A stretch of 64,000 nt of DNA from Acidobacteriota bacterium (GTDB taxonomy: Bacteria > Acidobacteriota > Terriglobia > Acidiferrales > UBA7541). The DNA lies in the NCBI GenBank assembly GCA_013289955.1, contig JABCYZ010000005.1, positions 62,001 through 126,000 on the forward strand. The letters run 5' to 3'. The notes below the pieces were generated by a model, which had not been told where the DNA came from, made no database searches, and was given only the letters and a program-made list of their open reading frames with translations. Below are positions 56,714 to 64,000 of the stretch, piece after piece (the first letter of the stretch is position 1; each line of letters starts with the position of its first letter). Position numbers and translations under genes: made by a program.

Positions 56714-59386
56714 ATGATCAGCGATCTGTTGTTTCGGCTGCGCGCGTTGTTCCGGCGCGGGGCGATGGAGGCGGAGATGGATGAGGAGCTGCGTGCGCAC
56801 TTCGAGAACCAAGTAGCCAAGCATGCCGCCTCCGGAATGACGCGCGAAGATGCTGTGCGTCGTGCTCGCCTGGAATTCGGCGGTTATGAACAGGTCAAGG
56901 AAGAGTGCCGGGACGCCCGCGGCGTGGGCTGGCTGGAAACGACGCTTCAGGATGTACGCTACGCCTTGCGCATGCTGCGGAAGAACTCCGGCTTCGCGGC
57001 CGTCGCCATTCTCACACTGGCGCTGGGAATCGGCGCGAACACTGCGATTTTTTCGGTTCTCGACTCCGTCCTCTTGCGGCCCCTGCCCTACCAGGATCCA
57101 GCGGGCCTCGTGATGCTCTGGGAAAACAATTCACAGCACCCGAACCCGCACAACACCGTCTCGCCTCCGGATTTCCTGGATTGGCAGAACCGCAATACCG
57201 TTTTCACCGAACTGGCTGCGCTGTTCGACCAGCACGCCAATCTCACCGGAAACGGACTGCCTCAGGAAGTCATTCTCGAGGATGTCTCCGCGAATTTCTT
57301 TTCGGTGCTGGGCGTACGCCCGATACTCGGCCCCGGCTTCACACCCGAGAACGGGAAGGCAGGGCACGACAACGTCGTGATTCTCAGCTACGGTTTCTGG
57401 AAAGAGCGGTTTGCGGGCGATCCCGAGGTCATCGGCAAAGCTATTGCGCTCGGTGGGCACGAGCAAACTATTGTCGGCGTCGCTCCGGAAAATTTCACCT
57501 GGTTTATCAAGGACGGCTCTTTCACGGGAGCGAAGCCGGAAATGTGGACTCCGTTCGTGTTTCCGAAAACCTTCAGCGATCGCAAGGACGTCGGCCGATT
57601 TTTGACGGTGGTCGCGCGCCTGAAACCCGGCGCAACGGTTCCGGGAGCGCAATCGCAGATGACGGCAATCGCCGCTCAGATCGCCGAGGAGTATCCCGAT
57701 TTTAACGCCTATTGGGGCGCCAACGTTGTGCCGGTGCGCGACCAGATTTCGGGCGAACTGCGTCCAGCGCTTTTGATTCTGGCGGGAGCTGTCGCCTTCG
57801 TGCTGCTGATTGCCTGCGCTAACGTATCGAGCCTCTTGTTGGCGCGCGCGGCCGCGCGCGAACGGGAAATCGCCGTGCGCACGGCAATCGGCGCCAGTCC
57901 GTGGCGTATCGCGCGCCAGCTGCTGACCGAAAGTGTTCTTCTGGCGCTGATTGGCGGCGTGATCGGCATTCTGCTATCTGTCTGGGGCGCGAATCTGGTA
58001 CTCGCAGCGAGCCCCAAGAATCTTCTCGGCGTGAGTTCCCTTCCCGTAGACTGGCGCGTTCTTGGCTTCGCCGCTGGAGCCACGTTGCTGGCCGGTTTGC
58101 TGTTCGGCTTCCTGCCCTCCTATATCGCCGCGCACTCCGGGATTTCAGCGACGCTCAAGGAGGGAGGCCGCGGATCGTCGGCGGGAAAACGGCGCGGGTT
58201 CGCGCGGGCCGCGTTCGTGGTCGGACAAATGTGCCTTGCGCTTGTTTTGCTCGCAGGCTCGGGGCTGCTGATTCGCAGCTTCGTTCGGCTGGCTGGTGTC
58301 GACCCGGGTTTTGATGCAGGCCATTTGCTCAGCTTCAAAATATCTCTGCCCACTTCGAAATACCGCGATGACAAGGCGCTGCTCACGTTTTTCCAGCAAC
58401 TGCTCGCGCGGATTTCGCGGCTTCCCGGCGTGCGCGCGGTCAGCATGTGCAGCTTTCCGCCGTTTACCGGCCTTGGTTCGGCGACGGGAGTTCACGTCCT
58501 TAGCCAGCCCGAAAGGTCGCTGATGGACCTCCCGGTGGCGGCAGTGCGCATGGTCGGGAAGAACTATTTCTCGACCATGCAGATTCCGCTGCGAGCCGGC
58601 CGCGATTTCAACGAGCAGGAACTGACCGAAGAACGGCACGTGGTCATCGTCAACCAGGCCTTTGTCGACCAGTGTCTCCACGGCTCGAACCCGCTCGGCC
58701 AAAAAGCGGTCATCTATATGAAGAGTTTGGAGGAGAGCAAGAACACGCCGTCGGAAATCATCGGCGTGGTTGGCGATGTCCGCCAAATGGGGCTGGACAC
58801 ACCGGCCGAACCCACCGTCTACTGGCCGCATCCGGAGCTGGTCCTTTCAGAGATGACCATTGTCCTTCGCGCGGAAAAAGATCCGCTTCAACTGGTCGCC
58901 GCGGTGCGCAGCGAACTGCGGCAAATGGATCCCGAGCAGCCCATGGCCGCCATTTCCACCATGGACGACCTCTTGGCCGGATCGCTCGCGCGCTCGCGCT
59001 TCACGATGCTCGTGCTCGGCGTGTTTGCCGCGCTGGCGTTGGTGCTGGCTTCTGTCGGCATTTATGGCGTTATCGCTTACAGCGTCACGCAGCGCACACA
59101 GGAATTCGGCATCCGCATGGCGCTGGGGGCGAATCAGCGGGACGTGCTGCGGCTCGTGCTCGGTCAGGGAACGCGGCTCGCCTTTCTGGGCATCGGCCTC
59201 GGAGTCGCGGCCGCGCTCGTCGTGACCCGCCTGATGGCCACGCTGCTCTACGGCGTCAGCGCCACCGATCCGCTTACGTTTACCGCGGTCGCGCTGCTGC
59301 TCGCGCTGGTCGCCCTCGGGGCGTGCTACATCCCGGCGCGCCGCGCCACGCGCGTCGATCCCATCGTAGCCTTGCACTACGAATAG
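56714..59386 (+). CDS. ADOP-type MacB-like permease 2
   Basis: An 890-residue paralogue of the preceding gene with the same plan: N-terminal MISDLLFRLRALFRRGAMEA and MTREDAVRRARLEFGGYEQ, TM1 in VAILTLALGIGANTAIFSV, and two periplasmic domains separated by helices around 345-475. The C-terminal helices end ACYIPARRATRVDPIVALHYE (in segments). The first periplasmic domain diverges from copy 1 (LFDQHANLTGNGLPQEVIL and ENFTWFIKDGSFTGAKPEM), so the copies may not be redundant. AGGAGCAGCC precedes ATG 56714, 44 bases after copy 1. Confidence 0.95.
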   Translation: MISDLLFRLRALFRRGAMEAEMDEELRAHFENQVAKHAASGMTREDAVRRARLEFGGYEQVKEECRDARGVGWLETTLQDVRYALRMLRKNSGFAAVAILTLALGIGANTAIFSVLDSVLLRPLPYQDPAGLVMLWENNSQHPNPHNTVSPPDFLDWQNRNTVFTELAALFDQHANLTGNGLPQEVILEDVSANFFSVLGVRPILGPGFTPENGKAGHDNVVILSYGFWKERFAGDPEVIGKAIALGGHEQTIVGVAPENFTWFIKDGSFTGAKPEMWTPFVFPKTFSDRKDVGRFLTVVARLKPGATVPGAQSQMTAIAAQIAEEYPDFNAYWGANVVPVRDQISGELRPALLILAGAVAFVLLIACANVSSLLLARAAAREREIAVRTAIGASPWRIARQLLTESVLLALIGGVIGILLSVWGANLVLAASPKNLLGVSSLPVDWRVLGFAAGATLLAGLLFGFLPSYIAAHSGISATLKEGGRGSSAGKRRGFARAAFVVGQMCLALVLLAGSGLLIRSFVRLAGVDPGFDAGHLLSFKISLPTSKYRDDKALLTFFQQLLARISRLPGVRAVSMCSFPPFTGLGSATGVHVLSQPERSLMDLPVAAVRMVGKNYFSTMQIPLRAGRDFNEQELTEERHVVIVNQAFVDQCLHGSNPLGQKAVIYMKSLEESKNTPSEIIGVVGDVRQMGLDTPAEPTVYWPHPELVLSEMTIVLRAEKDPLQLVAAVRSELRQMDPEQPMAAISTMDDLLAGSLARSRFTMLVLGVFAALALVLASVGIYGVIAYSVTQRTQEFGIRMALGANQRDVLRLVLGQGTRLAFLGIGLGVAAALVVTRLMATLLYGVSATDPLTFTAVALLLALVALGACYIPARRATRVDPIVALHYE

Positions 59387-59440
59387 GCTGGCGAGCGCCG
59401 AACGGGGCACCTGGCGAGAGGAAGGAGCTCGGAGTACGCC

Positions 59441-62164
59441 ATGTTAAGTGACCTGCTATTCCGTCTTCGTGCGCTGTTCCGGCGCAAAACCGTCGAAGCG
59501 GAGCTTGACGAAGAGCTCCGCTCGCATTTCGAGAATCAAGTCGAGAAATTTGTCGCTTCCGGCCTGCCGCGCGCGGAGGCTGTCCGCCGGACGCGCCTCG
59601 AATTCGGCGGCTACGAGCAGCTCAAAGAAGAGTGCCGCGACGCCCGCGGTGTGAATTTCATCGAGACACTTCTCCGCGACGTGCGGCTCGGTTTCCGGGC
59701 CATGAAGCGCAGCCCCGGATTGACACTCGTGGCTGTCTTATCCCTCGCCCTCGGGATCGGGGCGAACACGGCCATATTCAGTTTGCTCGACGCACTCTTG
59801 TTCACCTCTCTGCCTGTCGAGGAGCCTTCGAAGCTCGTTTTATTCGGAGCCGGCAGGTGGGCTGGAAGCCAGGATACGCTGCCGGATCGCAGCTGGGAGC
59901 TGTTCTCCTATCCCTTCTACCGCGAAATCAGCAAACAAAATGCCGTTTACGCCGGCGTCACCGCCGTCCACAGCATCGAGTTCAGTACGCACGGCGGGGT
60001 CGACGGCGGCAGTGCGGAGCTGCTGAAAGCTGATCTTGTTTCAGGGACATTTTTTTCGGTATTGGGCGTCAAACCGGTTCTCGGCCGCGTCCTCGATGAG
60101 GCCGATGATCAAACGCCGGGCGCGGGTCCGGTCGCGGTGGCGAGCTATTCCTGGTGGAAGCGGCGCTTCCTGAATAATCCTTCCGTGCTCGGAAAGACCT
60201 TCCGGTTCGAATCCACGGTTTACACGATCGTCGGCGTGGCCCCGCCAGGATTCTTCGGCACGAACGTGGGGCAGGAACCCGACGTGTGGATCCCGCTGTC
60301 CATGGAAAAAGAAATCTCGCCCGGATGGAACGGGCTCAACGAAAAATTCTTCCAGTCACTCTATATCATTGCCCGGCTCAAGCCGGGTGTCACCGTCGAA
60401 CAGGCTTCCGCCGATACGAATTTTCTTTTCAAGCAAATTCTGCGGAGCGAATACGTGAGCCCGCAGCCCACTCCCAAGGAGCTGGCGGCGATCCAACACG
60501 CCCAGATTGATCTCACATCCGCAGCAAGAGGGTTATCGAATCTGCGAATCCAGTATTCGCTTTCACTCGAAATCCTCATGGGTGTTTCCGGGCTTGTGCT
60601 GCTGATTGCTTGTGCCAATATTGCCAATTTGCTGCTGGCGCGGGGAACGGCTCGTTCGCGCGAATTCGCGGTTCGCGCGGCGCTGGGCGCGAGCAGGTTG
60701 CGCCTGTCGGCGCAGCTCGCGACAGAGAGTCTTCTCTTCGCATTGCTCGGCACGGGACTGGGAGTGGTCATGGCCTGGCGGGCCGGGGATTTTCTCCTTG
60801 GAATGCCCGCCGGCGGCGGGCATTCCCCGCTCTCCGCCACACCCGATCTCCGCGTACTCGCGTTCTCACTCCTTCTCACAATCCTTACGGCCCTGCTGTT
60901 CGGAATGGCCCCGGCGATTCGCTCGGCGCAGTTCCAGTTGACATCTTCTTTGAAGGACGGCCGCGGAACGGTGCGGGCCCAAGCGAAGAGCCCGCTGGCA
61001 AGGGCGCTCCTCGTCTTGCAGATCGCTCTTTCCCTGGTGCTGCTGGCCAGCGCGGGACTCTTCTTGCGCACGCTGCTGAACTTCGCGCATGTCGATACCG
61101 GCTTTGAAAAGCAAAACGTCCTTGTCTTCCAGCTTGACGAGTACGCGGCGGGTTACCAGCCGGACGCGCGTCTGGAAAACCTGCTCAACCAGATCGAGGA
61201 GCGCGTAGGCGCCGTTCCGGGAGTGCGGGCCGCGAGCTTCTCGCTGTTCACCTTCAACCAGGGAGAGTGGTCCAACGACGTCACACTCGAAGGAATCTCC
61301 AGAAACTCTGAAAATAGCGAGGAGGTCTTGATGAACCGCGTGGGCGCCGGCTATTTTGCGGCTCTCGGTTTGCCGGTGCTCTCCGGCCGCACGTTCACTC
61401 CTCGAGACAACGAGAGGGGGCCAATGGTTGCGGTGATCGACGAAACCATGGCGCGCCGGTTCTTCCCCGGAGAATCTCCGATCGGCCGTCATTTCGGTTT
61501 TGGCGATGACCCGGCGCACAGCGGCGACTACGAGATCATTGGAGTCGTGAAGAACGCAAAGTACGAGTCGCTCCGGGAGCGTCCGCATCCGGCCGCGTAT
61601 TTCCCTCATTCTCAGCACGTCACCTACCTTCCGAATCTCGCGGTCAAATTCTCGGGAGATGCCGCTCAGATCACGCAGCAAGCGCGGCTAGCGATCGAAG
61701 AAGTGACTCGCGATGTCCCGATAGGCGAGGTTTCGACGTTGGCGGTAGAGGTCGACAGTTCCGTTTCGAAATACAGGCTGGTCGCCCAGCTCTCTCTGTT
61801 CTTCGGGCTGCTGGCCGTCTTTCTGGTCTCCATCGGCATTTATGGATTGTTTTCTTATACGGTCGCCCGCCGCACGAATGAGATTGGCATTCGCATGGCT
61901 CTGGGGGCCAAGCCTTCGGAAATTATGGGAATGGTATTAAGCGAAGGTGTGCTTTTGACCTTGCTCGGACTGTTGATTGGACTTTCTGTTTCGCTCGGCT
62001 TGACGCGTCTGCTCTCTTCGTTTCTCTTCGACGTTGGCCCTAACGACCCGCTGACCTTCGCGCTCGCCACGATCTTCTTGATCCTGGTTTCGCTCATGGC
62101 CTGCTACATTCCAGCGCGTCGCGCGACTCGCGTCGACCCCATGGTCGCCCTGCGCTATGAATAA
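59441..62164 (+). CDS. ADOP-type MacB-like permease 3
   Basis: A 907-residue third paralogue. N-terminus MLSDLLFRLRALFRRKTVEA and LPRAEAVRRTRLEFGGYEQ, TM1 VAVLSLALGIGANTAIFSL, then the usual periplasmic domain, helix group, periplasmic domain and helix group. The end is YIPARRATRVDPMVALRYE. Its periplasmic parts again differ (GRWAGSQDTLPDRSWELF, NVGQEPDVWIPLSMEKEI). GGAG lies six bases upstream of ATG 59441. A strong bidirectional hairpin 15 bases after the stop closes the operon. No ATPase gene is found within the window, so the ATP-binding partner must be encoded elsewhere. Confidence 0.95.
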   Translation: MLSDLLFRLRALFRRKTVEAELDEELRSHFENQVEKFVASGLPRAEAVRRTRLEFGGYEQLKEECRDARGVNFIETLLRDVRLGFRAMKRSPGLTLVAVLSLALGIGANTAIFSLLDALLFTSLPVEEPSKLVLFGAGRWAGSQDTLPDRSWELFSYPFYREISKQNAVYAGVTAVHSIEFSTHGGVDGGSAELLKADLVSGTFFSVLGVKPVLGRVLDEADDQTPGAGPVAVASYSWWKRRFLNNPSVLGKTFRFESTVYTIVGVAPPGFFGTNVGQEPDVWIPLSMEKEISPGWNGLNEKFFQSLYIIARLKPGVTVEQASADTNFLFKQILRSEYVSPQPTPKELAAIQHAQIDLTSAARGLSNLRIQYSLSLEILMGVSGLVLLIACANIANLLLARGTARSREFAVRAALGASRLRLSAQLATESLLFALLGTGLGVVMAWRAGDFLLGMPAGGGHSPLSATPDLRVLAFSLLLTILTALLFGMAPAIRSAQFQLTSSLKDGRGTVRAQAKSPLARALLVLQIALSLVLLASAGLFLRTLLNFAHVDTGFEKQNVLVFQLDEYAAGYQPDARLENLLNQIEERVGAVPGVRAASFSLFTFNQGEWSNDVTLEGISRNSENSEEVLMNRVGAGYFAALGLPVLSGRTFTPRDNERGPMVAVIDETMARRFFPGESPIGRHFGFGDDPAHSGDYEIIGVVKNAKYESLRERPHPAAYFPHSQHVTYLPNLAVKFSGDAAQITQQARLAIEEVTRDVPIGEVSTLAVEVDSSVSKYRLVAQLSLFFGLLAVFLVSIGIYGLFSYTVARRTNEIGIRMALGAKPSEIMGMVLSEGVLLTLLGLLIGLSVSLGLTRLLSSFLFDVGPNDPLTFALATIFLILVSLMACYIPARRATRVDPMVALRYE

Positions 62165-62178
62165 TCAACAGCAGAAAG

Positions 62179-62217
62179 AAGCGCGCAGGTGTCAGGGGGA
62201 ACAGATCCTGCGCGCTT
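62179..62217. terminator. Bidirectional terminator between ADOP operon and pirin gene
   Basis: AAGCGCGCAGG (62179-62189) and CCTGCGCGCTT (62207-62217) form a perfect 11-base stem with a 17-base loop between convergent genes. U-rich bases beyond the stem are few on both strands, so it may need a factor or act mainly as an RNA 3'-end block. Confidence 0.65.
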
Positions 62218-62242
62218 TAGCAGAGGATGGCTGGGACTACGC

Positions 62243-62941
62243 TTACGCCAAGTCAAACAGCAGCACCTCGGCATGGTCGAGGCCCGTCAGCGCAACGGCT
62301 TTTTCCGCTGAGATGGCTGCGCCATCGCCCTCTTCGAGCCTCGTGCCGTTGAGTTCGACGCGACCGCGAGCGACCTGCACGTAGGCGTGACGATCGGGTT
62401 TGAGCTCATGCTTCACGGCTTCGCCCTTGCCGAGCACCGTAGCGTATAGTTCGTTGTCCTGCCGGATTTGCACGGAACCGTCGCGACCATCCGGCGAAGC
62501 CACCAGCCGCAGCTTCCCGCGCTTCTCTTCTTCGCTAAACGTCTTCTGGCCGTAGACCGGCTCGAGGCCCTTCTCTTCCGGAAACATCCAGATTTGCAGC
62601 AGGTGCACAGGCTCGGCCTTCGAAGCATTGAACTCACTGTGCGTCACGCCGGAGCCTGCGCTCATGTACTGCACGTCGCCAGGGCGTATGACGGAACCGG
62701 TCCCCATGCTATCGCGGTGCTCCAGGGCGCCTTCGAGCACGTAGGTGACGATTTCCATATCGCGGTGCGGGTGCGTCGGAAAGCCCCCGCCCGGCGCGAC
62801 GCGGTCATCGTTCAGCACGCGCAGCGTGCGGAACTGCACATGCTTCGGATCGTAATAGTCGGCAAACGAAAACGTGAAATAGGTATCCAGCCAGCCGTGG
62901 TTGAAATGTCCGCGGTCCTGGCTTTTGCGGATATCGATCAT
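62243..62941 (-). CDS. Pirin-family quercetin 2,3-dioxygenase-like protein
   Basis: A 232-residue bicupin. ATG 62941 is chosen because GGGAGGTGG precedes it; the longer frame to 63061 crosses the promoter. The metal ligands of YhhW-type pirins fall at the expected numbers: His57 and His59 in [18 protein letters not shown], and His101 and Glu103 in [10 protein letters not shown]. Such proteins bind Fe or other divalent metal and can oxidise quercetin in vitro; their natural role, perhaps in redox sensing, is unsettled. A consensus promoter with an operator-like palindrome precedes it. Confidence 0.94.
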   Translation of the reverse strand: MIDIRKSQDRGHFNHGWLDTYFTFSFADYYDPKHVQFRTLRVLNDDRVAPGGGFPTHPHRDMEIVTYVLEGALEHRDSMGTGSVIRPGDVQYMSAGSGVTHSEFNASKAEPVHLLQIWMFPEEKGLEPVYGQKTFSEEEKRGKLRLVASPDGRDGSVQIRQDNELYATVLGKGEAVKHELKPDRHAYVQVARGRVELNGTRLEEGDGAAISAEKAVALTGLDHAEVLLFDLA

Positions 62942-62968
62942 GGTCCACCTCCCGGGTTTGACAGGGGC

Positions 62969-62997
62969 ATAATACTTGTTATAACAACTATTGTCAA
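62969..62997 (-). promoter_or_regulatory. Pirin promoter with palindromic operator in the spacer
   Basis: On the minus strand TTGACA (62997-62992), 17 bases, TATTAT (62974-62969): close to consensus. The spacer contains the perfect 12-base palindrome TTGTTATAACAA (62976-62987), placed where a repressor would block RNA polymerase. This fits an inducible gene controlled by a MarR-, TetR- or HxlR-type regulator not found nearby. Confidence 0.78.
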
Positions 62998-63160
62998 GAG
63001 GTGCATTGCGCCCGCTCTCTTCCCTGACCCGGCCGCCTCCCCTCTTTTCCACATCCTCCACATCTCCTTGGAGTTACAGGTACTTGCGTCCCATTCCCGG
63101 AGGCCTCCCTTTGGTGTAGAGTGGGGAAGTAAGAGGCTTTCGCTGTTTCTGAGGACCGCC

Positions 63161-64000
63161 ATGGATTCCGCGACTACGGCAACGCAAACGAAAAAAGCTG
63201 AGGACGCCTCCGCTTCCCGCGAATCGCTCACCATCACCGACAACCGCAGCGGCAAGAGTTACGAAATCCCCATAAAAAACGGCGCCATCCGGGCCATGGA
63301 CTTGCGACAGATCAAAGTGGATCCCGCCGAATTCGGGATGATGAGCTACGATCCTGCCTACAACAACACGGCCTCCTGCATCAGCAAAATCACCTTCATT
63401 GACGGCGACGCTGGCATCCTGCGCTATCGCGGCTACCCCATCGAGGATCTCGCCGAAAAAAGCACTTATCTCGAAACCGCGTATCTGCTGCTGCACGGCG
63501 AATTACCCACCGCGGCGCAGCTGAAGGAATGGACCTACAGCGTCACGCATCACACCTTCATCCACGAAAGCATCAAGAAGTTCCTCGACGGGTTTCATTA
63601 CGACGCGCATCCGATGGGAATGATGATTTCAACCATCGCGGCGCTTTCGACCTTCTATCACGATGCCAAGGATATTTTTGACGCCGAGTCACGACGCAAA
63701 CAGACCTACCGGCTCGTCGGCAAGATGCCCACGATCGCAGCCTTCTCCTACCGGCATACTCTCGGAATGCCTTTCGTCTATCCCGACAACGAGCTCAGCT
63801 ATCCCGGAAATTTCCTAAATATGCTTTTCCGCACGACCGAGGCGAAGTACCGCCCGAATCCGACGCTCGAGCACGCGCTCGATGTGCTCTTCATTCTCCA
63901 CGCCGATCACGAACAGAACTGTTCGACCAACACCATCCGCGGCGTTGGAAGCTCGCATGTCGATCCCTATTCGGCCACAGCCGCGGCCATCGCCGCGCTG
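63161..64000 (+). CDS. gltA: Citrate synthase, N-terminal part (cut by window end)
   Basis: ATG 63161 follows GAGGACCGCC, and the frame stays open for 280 codons to the window edge. The product begins MDSATTATQTKKAEDASASR. It shows the citrate synthase pattern FIDGDAGILRYRGYPIEDLAEKSTYLETAYLLLHGELP (read in segments), FHYDAHPMGMM, RHTLGMPFVYPDNELSYPGNFLNMLF and LDVLFILHADHEQNCSTNTIRGVGSSHVDPYS (both in segments). The HADHEQNCST segment carries an active-site His of type II, NADH-type enzymes. It catalyses the entry step of the citric acid cycle. The C-terminus, with the second His and Asp, lies beyond the window. Confidence 0.95.
   Translation, partial: MDSATTATQTKKAEDASASRESLTITDNRSGKSYEIPIKNGAIRAMDLRQIKVDPAEFGMMSYDPAYNNTASCISKITFIDGDAGILRYRGYPIEDLAEKSTYLETAYLLLHGELPTAAQLKEWTYSVTHHTFIHESIKKFLDGFHYDAHPMGMMISTIAALSTFYHDAKDIFDAESRRKQTYRLVGKMPTIAAFSYRHTLGMPFVYPDNELSYPGNFLNMLFRTTEAKYRPNPTLEHALDVLFILHADHEQNCSTNTIRGVGSSHVDPYSATAAAIAAL

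Overview
The window is chromosomal DNA of a GC-rich, Gram-negative bacterium, most likely an Acidobacteriota. The strongest pointers are three consecutive large permeases of the acidobacterial duplicated orphan permease (ADOP) type behind a PadR regulator, an eukaryote-like Ser/Thr kinase fused to a PD40 propeller whose start reads [12 protein letters not shown], tandem TonB-dependent receptors of the IEDLMNIxVTSVSKK type, and an ATP synthase cluster holding only b', b, delta, alpha, gamma, beta and epsilon. No tRNA, rRNA, CRISPR array, transposase or prophage gene was recognised.

Layout. 1-8076: three tandem paralogous TonB receptors (the first cut by the window edge), a YfiR-like periplasmic protein and a CHASE8-type hybrid histidine kinase, apparently one transcription unit. 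8123-12885: AraC regulator, a LolA-like exported protein, a HAD hydrolase, an exported protein and an alpha/beta hydrolase. 12882-19024: ATP synthase operon with its own promoter, lacking subunits a and c. 19099-23723: glutaredoxin, nagA, small exported or anchored proteins, a zf-HC2 protein and HtpX. 23858-27057: hsp20-clpB heat-shock unit. 27292-34216: queA, a candidate small RNA, a metallophosphoesterase, a protein with a nuclease-like C-terminus, a STAS protein, an HNH endonuclease and a DksA-type zinc-finger protein. 34452-41022: minus-strand genes for an exported protein, a CocE-type hydrolase, a VTT/DedA protein, an atypical Nramp transporter and a small membrane protein. 41428-49147: methyltransferase, kinase-propeller, ankyrin protein, a small PadR-controlled locus and a ribbon-helix-helix protein. 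49619-62164: RNase R, SerC, then PadR and three ADOP permeases. 62243-64000: pirin and a truncated citrate synthase.

The regulatory DNA is unusually readable. Several promoters fit TTGACA-17-TAtnnT closely. PadR-linked palindromes overlap -10 boxes at two loci, and clear hairpin terminators close several units. The items most worth following are the receptor/YfiR/CHASE8-kinase cassette, an orphan promoter-to-terminator unit at 28996-29110, the near-identical leaderless promoters at 47.9 and 48.6 kb, and structured leaders at 8976-9029 and 49398-49503 that share a 16-base motif.

Limits: all family calls are from reading motifs, without any database search. Start codons were chosen from Shine-Dalgarno spacing and family knowledge, and doubtful ones are stated in the entries.
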